From: Rhodocyclales bacterium
Lineage (GTDB): Bacteria; Pseudomonadota; Gammaproteobacteria; Burkholderiales; Rhodocyclaceae
DNA length: 64,000 bases
Direction of reading: 5' to 3'
Assembly: GCA_026399475.1 (NCBI GenBank)
Contig: JAPLQY010000114.1
Location: 45,412 to 109,411 of the forward strand
Below the pieces are notes generated by a model. It did not search any database and was not told the origin of the DNA. It saw only the letters and a list, made by a program, of their open reading frames with translations. Position numbers and translations under genes: made by a program. How positions within the stretch are numbered: the first letter of the stretch is position 1; every line of letters begins with the position of its first letter. Shown piece after piece: positions 57,696 through 64,000 of the stretch.

Positions 57696-59780
57696 ATGCA
57701 GACCCCGCGTCGATTTCCCACCGAGCAATTCCTCAATCGCGAACTGTCCCTGCTCGCCTTCAACCGCCGCGTTCTTGCCCAAGCCGCCGACAGCCGCGTG
57801 CCTCTGCTGGAACGGCTGCGCTTTCTGTGCATCGTCTCCTCCAATCTCGACGAGTTCTTCGAAATCCGCGTTGCCGGCCTCAAGGAACAGCTCAAGCTGG
57901 GCAGCCATGCCGCCGGCGCCGACGGGATGCCGCCGCTGGAGGTCTTCCGCCGTGTCACGGACCAGGCACATGAGCTGATCGCCGAACAATACGCGCTGCT
58001 CAATGGCGAGATACTCCCGGAGCTGGAAAAGCAGGGCATCGCCTTCTTTCGCCGCAGCCTGTGGAACGAAAAGCAGCGCGCCTGGATACGCGAGTTCTTC
58101 CTCAGGGAAGTCATGCCGGTGCTGACCCCGATCGGACTCGATCCATCCCATCCCTTCCCGCGCGTGCTGAACAAGAGCCTCAACTTTGCCGTGGAACTGG
58201 AAGGAACGGATGCCTTCGGCCGAAGTTCCGGTGCCGCCATCGTTCAGGCACCGCGCGCGCTGCCGCGAGTAATCCGGCTGCCCAAGGAACTTTGCGGAGT
58301 CGACTACGGCTTCGTCTTTCTGTCATCGGTGCTCCACCAACACGTGGACGAACTGTTCGCCGGAATGAACGTTCTCGGCTGCTACCAGTTCCGCGTCACG
58401 CGCAACTCGGATCTGTTCGTCGATGATGAGGAAGTGAAGAACCTGCGCATCGCCCTGCAGGGCGAACTGCCGCAGCGCCACTTTGGCGATGCCGTGCGTC
58501 TGGAAGTGGCCGACAACTGCTCGGAGATCATGACCGACTTCCTGCTGCAGCAGTTCGGCCTGGAGCGGGACGACCTCTATCGCGTGCCGGGCATCGTCAA
58601 CCTGGTGCGCCTGATGTCGGTACCCGATCAGGTGGATCGTCCCGATCTGACGTATGCGCCCTTCCAGCCCGGCCTGCCCAAGGTGCTGACCAAGCGCTAC
58701 GACATCTTCGCCAGCATCCGCAAGCACGACATCATGATGCATCACCCGTTCCAGTCCTTCACCCCGGTGGTCCAGCTGTTGCAGCAGGCGGCGGACGACC
58801 CGCAGGTGGTGGCGATCAAGATGACCGTGTATCGCACCGGCGCCGAATCGGTGCTGATGGAGCACCTGCTGCGTGCCGCCGAAAAGGGCAAGGAAGTCAC
58901 GGTGGTGGTGGAACTGATGGCGCGCTTCGACGAGGAAGCCAACCTGTCCATCGCTTCGCGCCTGGAAGAAGTCGGCGCACACGTGGTGTATGGCGTGGTC
59001 GGCTACAAGACTCACGCCAAAATGCTGATGGTATTGCGGCGCGAGGACACCGGCTATCGCCGCTACATCCACCTCGGCACCGGCAACTATCATCCGCGCA
59101 CCACGCGCTTCTACACGGACTTCGGCCTGCTGACCTCCAATCCGGAAATCGGCGACGACGTCAATGAGGTATTCAAGCAGCTGACCGGCCTCGGCAAGGC
59201 GACCGCACTGAAGCACTTGTGGCAGGCGCCGTTTTCCCTCCATCCGAAGATGATGGCGGCGATTCGCGGCGAGATCGAGGCCGCCCGTGCCGGAAAGCCG
59301 GCGCGCATCATCGCCAAGATGAACTCGCTGCTCGAACCGGAGATCATCACAGCCTTGTACGAGGCCAGCGAAGCCGGCGTCACCATCGACCTGATCGTCC
59401 GCGGCGTCTGTTCGCTGCGCCCCGGCGTGAAGGGCCTCTCGGAAAACATCCGGGTGCGGTCGGTGATCGGACGCTTCCTCGAACATCACCGCATTTTCTA
59501 TTTCCATGCCAGCGGCAAGCAGAACATCTACCTTTCGAGCGCCGACTGGATGGAGCGCAACTTCTTCCGCCGCATCGAAATCAGCTTCCCGGTACTGGAA
59601 CCGAAGCTCAAGCGGCGGGTGCTCAAGGAAGGGCTCAAGCCCTACCTCGCCGACAATTGTCAGGCCTGGGAAATGAACGGTAGCGGCGAATACCGTATCA
59701 AGCCGACGCGACGCACGCGCATTTGCGCCCAGGAACTCCTGCTCGCCGACATGGCGGTCGGCGCGATCAACGTAGCGTAA
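57696..59780 (+). CDS. ppk: Polyphosphate kinase
   Basis: 694 residues, normal for PPK1. N-terminal NRELSLLAFNRRVL and SNLDEFFEIRVAGLKEQ motifs; phospho-accepting His in YKTHAKMLMV; second catalytic block RYIHLGTGNYHPRTTR; C-terminal RNFFRRIEISFPV. It polymerises the gamma phosphate of ATP into polyphosphate. A -10-like TAATTA lies at 57663, 33 nt before the ATG. Its 3' end overlaps the convergent sppA gene by 14 nt. Confidence 0.96.
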   Translation: MQTPRRFPTEQFLNRELSLLAFNRRVLAQAADSRVPLLERLRFLCIVSSNLDEFFEIRVAGLKEQLKLGSHAAGADGMPPLEVFRRVTDQAHELIAEQYALLNGEILPELEKQGIAFFRRSLWNEKQRAWIREFFLREVMPVLTPIGLDPSHPFPRVLNKSLNFAVELEGTDAFGRSSGAAIVQAPRALPRVIRLPKELCGVDYGFVFLSSVLHQHVDELFAGMNVLGCYQFRVTRNSDLFVDDEEVKNLRIALQGELPQRHFGDAVRLEVADNCSEIMTDFLLQQFGLERDDLYRVPGIVNLVRLMSVPDQVDRPDLTYAPFQPGLPKVLTKRYDIFASIRKHDIMMHHPFQSFTPVVQLLQQAADDPQVVAIKMTVYRTGAESVLMEHLLRAAEKGKEVTVVVELMARFDEEANLSIASRLEEVGAHVVYGVVGYKTHAKMLMVLRREDTGYRRYIHLGTGNYHPRTTRFYTDFGLLTSNPEIGDDVNEVFKQLTGLGKATALKHLWQAPFSLHPKMMAAIRGEIEAARAGKPARIIAKMNSLLEPEIITALYEASEAGVTIDLIVRGVCSLRPGVKGLSENIRVRSVIGRFLEHHRIFYFHASGKQNIYLSSADWMERNFFRRIEISFPVLEPKLKRRVLKEGLKPYLADNCQAWEMNGSGEYRIKPTRRTRICAQELLLADMAVGAINVA

Positions 59781-60711
59781 AGCCCGTCAGGACATTCGCC
59801 ATGCTCTCGGCCATGTCCGCGCCGAACTGCTTGGCGAATTTCTCGGCGAAGTTCTGCTTGACGCTGAAATCGCGCACGTCGCTCGCCTTGAAAACATCGC
59901 GCGCGACGCTGTCTACCGTGCCGTAACCGTCGGCCAGACCCAGTTCGATGCTCTTCGCGCCGCTCCACATCAGGCCGGAAAACATCTCGGGCGTTTCCTT
60001 GAGTCGCTTGCCGCGGCCCTTGCGCACGACATCGATGAATTGCTGGTGAACTTCGTTCAGCATCTGCTTGGCATGATCCTTGTGCTGCTCGTTCTGCGGC
60101 GAAAAAGGATCGAGAAAGCCCTTGCTCTCGCCCGCGGTCAACAGCCGGCGCTCGACGCCCAGCTTCTCCATGGTGCCGGTAAAACCGAAGCCATCCATCA
60201 GCACGCCGATGGAGCCGACGATGCTGGCCTTGTCCACGAAAATCTTGTCCGCCGCCACCGCAACATAGTAGCCGCCCGAGGCGCAGACATCTTCCACGAC
60301 TACGTGAATCGGAATCGCCGGATGCGCAGCACGCAGGCGGTGGATTTCGTCGTTGATGATCCCTGACTGCACCGGGCTGCCGCCCGGGCTGTTGATGCGC
60401 AGGATCACCCCCGCCGTATGCTTGTCCTCGAAAGCCGCCTGCAGGCCGCTGATCACATGCTCGGCGTTGGCATCGCCTTTCGCCTTGATGACGCCGTTGA
60501 GATTCACCAGCGCGGTGAATTTCGCGCCGTCGGCAAGCTTGTCCGCTTGCCCCCAGTCCACCACCAGGGCGAGAATCACCGCCAGATAGCCGAACCCGAG
60601 CACTTTGAAAAAGATGCCCCAGCGGCGACCCCGCCGCTGCTCGGCAACGGCTTCAAGCGCAAGCTTTTCCAGTACCTTGCGTTCCCACTGCATATCTTCG
60701 CTATCCGACAC
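59767..60711 (-). CDS. sppA: S49 family signal peptide peptidase SppA
   Basis: 314 residues, single S49 domain (short SppA). One N-terminal membrane helix (FFKVLGFGYLAVILALVVDW) anchors a periplasmic protease. The catalytic Ser lies in VCASGGYYVA and the lysine in LTAGESKGFLDPF. It degrades residual signal peptides and membrane fragments. The start GTG at 60711 is chosen for the GGAAGG upstream; ATG 60693 and TTG 60729 are alternatives. It overlaps the Rieske gene by 11 nt upstream and ppk at its 3' end. Confidence 0.9.
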   Translation of the reverse strand: MSDSEDMQWERKVLEKLALEAVAEQRRGRRWGIFFKVLGFGYLAVILALVVDWGQADKLADGAKFTALVNLNGVIKAKGDANAEHVISGLQAAFEDKHTAGVILRINSPGGSPVQSGIINDEIHRLRAAHPAIPIHVVVEDVCASGGYYVAVAADKIFVDKASIVGSIGVLMDGFGFTGTMEKLGVERRLLTAGESKGFLDPFSPQNEQHKDHAKQMLNEVHQQFIDVVRKGRGKRLKETPEMFSGLMWSGAKSIELGLADGYGTVDSVARDVFKASDVRDFSVKQNFAEKFAKQFGADMAESMANVLTGFTLR

Positions 60712-61060
60712 TTTCCCTGCCTTCCTCAATCACAAAAACCTGCCCGCCATCTTCGATTACAGTCACAGGATAGAGCCCCTTGCCGTTGCAGCGCCCGCCG
60801 AGACAGCCCCCTGAATCCGGCGCATAGAGCGCACCATGCGTAGCGCAAATTAAGTATAAGCCTGAATGATCGAAGAACTGGCCCGGTTGCCAGTCCAATT
60901 CGACCGGCAGATGGGCGCATCGGTTCAAATACGCATGAATCCGCCCGTGAAACCGCACGGCAAAGGCCGGCTCGCTGAGGCCGTGGCGATCCAGCGTGAA
61001 GCGCACGCCGCACCCGCCCTCGACCAGTTCCTCGCTGGCGCAGATCAGGCGCTGGTTCAA
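60701..61060 (-). CDS. Rieske [2Fe-2S] domain protein
   Basis: 119 residues. The Rieske cluster ligands are visible as CAHLPVEL (Cys-x-His) and CATHGALY (Cys-x-x-His). It is ferredoxin-like with no oxygenase domain, a small soluble protein. The start is TTG at 61060, overlapping the gph stop (TTGA), because this gives the compact Rieske fold; the frame is open upstream within gph but has no fitting protein. The gph-Rieske-sppA order is conserved in many betaproteobacteria, where the role of the Rieske protein is unknown. Confidence 0.85.
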   Translation of the reverse strand: MNQRLICASEELVEGGCGVRFTLDRHGLSEPAFAVRFHGRIHAYLNRCAHLPVELDWQPGQFFDHSGLYLICATHGALYAPDSGGCLGGRCNGKGLYPVTVIEDGGQVFVIEEGRESVG

Positions 61061-61713
61061 GCCTGTTGCCGCAGCCACGCCGCCAGTTGCGCTACATTGG
61101 CCGCACAATAGAGAGGGCTTTCCGCTTCCAGGCTCGCGCGCGGATGCGCGCCGTAGGCCACGCCAAGCGCCGCGACGCCGGCGTTCCTGGCCATCAGCAG
61201 GTCGTGCGTGGTGTCGCCGATCATCAGGGTTGCCTCCGGCTCCACACCGAACTCCGCCATCAGCTCCTCGAGCATCTGCGGATGGGGCTTGGAATGGCAC
61301 TCGTCGGCGCAGCGCGAGGCATGGAAGCGCGAACCCAGCCCGCTGACCTCGAAGGCCCGATCCAGCCCCTTGCGCGTCTTCCCGGTCGCTACCGCCAGAT
61401 AGTGACCGGCCGCCGCCAGTTCGTCGATCAGCGCCTCGGCGCCTTCGAACAGCAGCAGGTCATTGTCGCGCGACATGTAGTGATGGCGATAGCGCAGCGC
61501 GACGTCCTGGTAGCGTTCGGCGGGCAAGTCCGGCAAGGCGTGACGCAGGGCATCGATCAGGCCGAGGCCGATGATGTGATGCGCCCGCTCGTCGGATGGC
61601 GGCTCGATGCCGAGATCGCGTGCCGCCGCCTGGATGCTGGCGACGATGGCGCCTGTCGAATCCATCAGCGTACCGTCCCAGTCGAAGACGATCAGATCAA
61701 AACGCTTGCCCAT
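61057..61713 (-). CDS. gph: HAD-family phosphatase (phosphoglycolate phosphatase-like)
   Basis: 218 residues. HAD motifs: I FDWDGTLMDSTG, II VATGKTRKG, III K in HSKPHPQML, IV MIGDTTHDLLMA. The cap domain is a small helical insertion. It dephosphorylates phosphoglycolate or a similar small phosphate ester; the exact substrate cannot be decided. The ATG at 61713 (AGGGA 3-4 nt upstream) overlaps the rluC 3' end by 17 nt and continues coupled into the Rieske gene. Confidence 0.9.
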   Translation of the reverse strand: MGKRFDLIVFDWDGTLMDSTGAIVASIQAAARDLGIEPPSDERAHHIIGLGLIDALRHALPDLPAERYQDVALRYRHHYMSRDNDLLLFEGAEALIDELAAAGHYLAVATGKTRKGLDRAFEVSGLGSRFHASRCADECHSKPHPQMLEELMAEFGVEPEATLMIGDTTHDLLMARNAGVAALGVAYGAHPRASLEAESPLYCAANVAQLAAWLRQQA

Positions 61714-62659
61714 AATCCCTTTTTTCGTTTCTTTCGAGCTTGTCGGTAAAGCTGCGCAATTCATCCGGCAGCGGCGATTCGAGGGCCACAGGCGCCCCGG
61801 TCAGCGGATGCGGCAGCGCAAGCTTCGCCGCATGCAGGAACATGCGGCCGAGCCCGGTCTTCTGCAAGGTCTTGTTCAGGGGGAAATCGCCATATTTATC
61901 GTCGCCGGCGATCGGAAAGCCCAGATGCGCGAGGTGCACGCGAATCTGGTGAGTCCGCCCCGTCTTCAGTTCCACCTCGACCAGGCTGAAGTTTTCCCAG
62001 CGCGCCACCAGCCGCACGATCGAATGCGAGGCCTTGCCCTCGGGATTGACGCTGACCCGTCGTTCGCCTTCCGCCGTCAGGTACTTGTGCAAGGGCAGGC
62101 GGACATGCTGCAATTCGTTGCGCCAGCGACCCTTGACCAGCGCCAGATAACGCTTGGCGATGGCGCCATCGCGGAACATATCGTGCAACTTGGTCAGCGC
62201 CACGCGCTTCTTGGCCACCACCAGGAGGCCCGAGGTATCCCGATCCAGCCGATGCGCGAGTTCGAGAAGCTTGGCCTGCGGCCGCGCCCGGCGCAGCTGC
62301 TCGATGACCCCGAAGGACACCCCGCTGCCGCCGTGAACTGCCACGCCCGCGGGCTTGTCGATCACGATGAGCGCCTCATCTTCGAACGCGATATTGAAAT
62401 CCCTTGCCGGAACAGCAGCTTGCGACGGCCGTTCGGCAGTTCGCATGGGTGGCACCCGAACCCGGTCGCCGATCTGGAGCCGATACTCGGCCGGCACCCG
62501 CCCCTTGTTCACCCGCACCTCGCCGCTGCGAACGATGCGATAGATGTGGCTCTTCGGCACGCCCTTGGCGACGCGCAGCAGGAAGTTGTCGAGGCGCTGT
62601 CCTTCGGACTCCTCGCCGACCTCAAGCCATGTAACCGAATCTTTGCTTAAGTCCTTCAT
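61697..62659 (-). CDS. rluC: 23S rRNA pseudouridine synthase RluC
   Basis: 320 residues. N-terminal S4 RNA-binding domain (LDNFLLRVAKGVPKSHIYRI, RVNKGRV) is followed by the RluA-type catalytic domain with catalytic Asp in HRLDRDTSGLLVVAK and the GRTHQIRVHLAHLG motif. It isomerises uridines in 23S rRNA (RluC: 955, 2504, 2580 by family knowledge). The ATG at 62659 is preferred over a TTG two codons upstream. It is divergent from rne, the usual rluC-rne arrangement. Confidence 0.94.
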   Translation of the reverse strand: MKDLSKDSVTWLEVGEESEGQRLDNFLLRVAKGVPKSHIYRIVRSGEVRVNKGRVPAEYRLQIGDRVRVPPMRTAERPSQAAVPARDFNIAFEDEALIVIDKPAGVAVHGGSGVSFGVIEQLRRARPQAKLLELAHRLDRDTSGLLVVAKKRVALTKLHDMFRDGAIAKRYLALVKGRWRNELQHVRLPLHKYLTAEGERRVSVNPEGKASHSIVRLVARWENFSLVEVELKTGRTHQIRVHLAHLGFPIAGDDKYGDFPLNKTLQKTGLGRMFLHAAKLALPHPLTGAPVALESPLPDELRSFTDKLERNEKRDYGQAF

Positions 62660-62671
62660 TTGCAATATACT
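62643..62671 (+). promoter_or_regulatory. Putative promoter for rne
   Basis: TTGCTT (62643-62648) and TATACT (62666-62671) with a 17-nt spacer. The -35 lies inside the rluC coding start. Transcription from here would give an rne leader of about 455 nt, comparable to the long autoregulatory leader known in E. coli rne. Confidence 0.5.
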
Positions 62672-63133
62672 GATTGCTTGGTTAGCCGTCCCGTGACGGT
62701 GTGCCCGGCGGCCCGAAGTGGCGTCGGTGGCACGGATCCCGGGGTGTTGTAGCCGCCGTTGTAATGTCGCTTGTCAGCGATCGAATGCACGGAGGCAACA
62801 AGGACGCGAAAGCAGCAGAAGACAACCGCCGGAATTAACAAACCGACCGGTAGCGCGACCAGCCGACCACAGGGTGTTTCGCTCGCCCGAAAGAGCGATA
62901 CTACTTGATTGCGCGCACTACACGCACAGAATTGGGCACAGATTGCCGGACGCTGATCCTCGATCAACGACCGCCTTACCGAAGACAAGTCACCAACCCC
63001 GTTGGCCACGTTAAACCACAGGCACCATGAACCCGCCGAATGAACCGCAAACCCGAGGCACACCGCCCGCGTCCTGACGCCCGCAGTGTGCGACTTGTCG
63101 TGCCCGCCTGCCAGTGAATGCGCGCGGGAGCAC
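62672..63133 (+). other. Long rne 5' leader / intergenic region
   Basis: A 474-nt gap between divergent rluC and rne with no convincing gene. It is less codon-structured than its surroundings and holds at least one short stem (CGCTC/GAGCG, about 62879-62896). In E. coli the 361-nt rne leader folds into hairpins through which RNase E limits its own mRNA; a similar role here is inferred from position and length, not from a matched structure. Confidence 0.5.
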
Positions 63134-64000
63134 ACATGAAACGCATGCTTTTCAATGCGACGCAAGCTGAGGAACTCCGCGTCGCGATCGTTGATGGTCA
63201 GAAACTGATTGACCTCGACATCGAATCAGCCAACAAGGAACAACGCAAGAGCAACATCTACAAGGCAGTCATCACGCGCATCGAGCCCAGCCTCGAAGCC
63301 GCCTTCGTGGACTATGGCGCCGAGCGTCACGGCTTCCTTCCGTTCAAGGAAATTTCCCGCACCTATTTCAAGCCCGGCGTCGACGCCGGCAAGGCGCGCA
63401 TCCAGGATGTCCTCAGCAACGGCCAGGAACTCATCGTTCAGGTCGAGAAGGACGAGCGCGGCAACAAGGGCGCGGCGCTGACCACCTACGTCTCGCTGGC
63501 CGGCCGCTACCTGGTGCTGATGCCCAACAATCCGCGTGGCGGCGGCGTTTCGCGCCGCGTCGAGGGCGAGGACCGCCAGGAACTGCGCGAGATCATGGAT
63601 CAGTTGATCGTTCCCAACGGCACCAGCCTGATCGCCCGCACCGCAGGCATCGGCCGCTCGCTGGAAGAACTGCAGTGGGACCTGAACTACCTCCTGCAAC
63701 TATGGACCGCCATCGACGGCGCCGCCAAGGCACAGAACGGCGCCTTCCTGATCTATCAGGAATCCAGCCTCGTCATTCGCGCCATCCGCGACTACTTCCA
63801 TTCCGAGATCGGCGAAATCCTGATCGATACCGACGACATCTTCGAACAGGCGCAGCAGTTCATGGCGCATGTGATGCCGGGAACCGTCAATCGCGTCAAG
63901 CGTTATCACGACGACGTTCCGCTGTTCTCGCGTTTCCAGATCGAACACCAGATCGAATCGGCCTACTCGCGGCAGGTCACGCTGCCTTCCGGCGGCGCCA
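63134..64000 (+). CDS. rne: Ribonuclease E (5' part, runs off the window)
   Basis: First 289 residues. [20 protein letters not shown], shown in full, is the conserved RNase E/G N-terminus. The S1 domain follows (about 35-125, [19 protein letters not shown]) and the RNase H-like region continues to the edge. RNase E starts mRNA decay and processes rRNA/tRNA precursors. GGGAG lies 5 nt before the ATG. The catalytic DNase-I-like domain and C-terminal scaffold lie outside the window. Confidence 0.95.

Noticed and set aside
62656..63165. Open frame of 169 codons on the minus strand across the rluC-rne gap
   Set aside because: No recognisable domain, odd composition rich in Cys/Ser/Arg, and it covers the rne leader and start. 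Judged a chance frame.

Overview
The window is a 64 kb piece of a GC-rich proteobacterial chromosome. Gene content points to a betaproteobacterium: class I DAHP synthase, short-form queF, an rne-rluC-gph-Rieske-sppA cluster, divergent ppx/ppk, DUF1015 and a Liv-type ABC operon. The flavour is close to Rhodocyclales/Sterolibacteriaceae-like environmental lineages, but that is inference from gene content only. No rRNA, tRNA, CRISPR array, prophage or complete insertion sequence was seen. Most of the window is ordinary, densely packed chromosome, with many 4-nt ATGA/GTGA/TTGA stop-start overlaps.

Layout. 1-6.5 kb (+): mfd, a Phd/VapB-like antitoxin with a PIN-domain toxin, DAHP synthase and a DUF1015 protein, ending at a perfect bidirectional terminator. 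6.6-15.7 kb (-): an HU protein with a histone-H1-like tail, then a coupled chain smc-zipA-ligA-ORF6N-galU-hpt (smc carries an apparent 1-nt frameshift in the hinge). 15.8-16.8 kb: queF and a secreted SRPBCC protein. 16.9-25.8 kb (-): a five-gene signalling operon (REC-HD-GYP phosphodiesterase, PAS membrane protein, DUF4118 dual kinase, single-domain regulator, giant REC-PAS-GAF-PAS-PAS-kinase-REC-HPt protein). 26-31.3 kb (-): LysR regulator, HpcH/HpaI aldolase, succinate-semialdehyde dehydrogenase and two exporters. 31.4-33.2 kb: dsbA-dsbB and a membrane methyltransferase. 33.3-37.9 kb (-): livGFKHM. 38.1-43.5 kb (+): CHASE-PAS-GGDEF-EAL-CZB protein and two small exported proteins. 43.5-56 kb (-): a lipid-centred region with an Mla-type transporter (STAS-MlaE, MlaF, MlaD, auxiliary lipoprotein), an acyl-CoA synthetase, a broken penicillin-acylase gene, an enoyl-CoA hydratase, an ACP-acyl-AMP-ligase-PlsC fusion and an MFS transporter. 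56-64 kb: ppx/ppk, sppA, Rieske, gph, rluC and, behind a leader of about 460 nt, the 5' part of rne.

The most unusual signal is not a gene. A short interspersed repeat (about 20-29 bp, core AGTCGGCGCTGGCGG) recurs roughly a dozen times on both strands. Some copies abut stop codons (lysE, hpcH, echA, near livM). Others lie inside reading frames (hpt, mfd, aroG, a histidine kinase), and one degenerate copy sits at the frameshift that breaks the penicillin-acylase gene. Two copies 40 kb apart share 27 identical bases. A second, palindromic repeat lies in frame inside ligA and again next to the DUF1015 terminator.

Two functional groupings stand out. The ACP-ligase-acyltransferase/MFS pair resembles a rearranged Aas-LplT phospholipid-repair module and lies near an Mla-type lipid transporter. 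The second is a phosphorelay and cyclic-di-GMP cluster, with a possibly zinc-responsive GGDEF-EAL protein elsewhere in the window.
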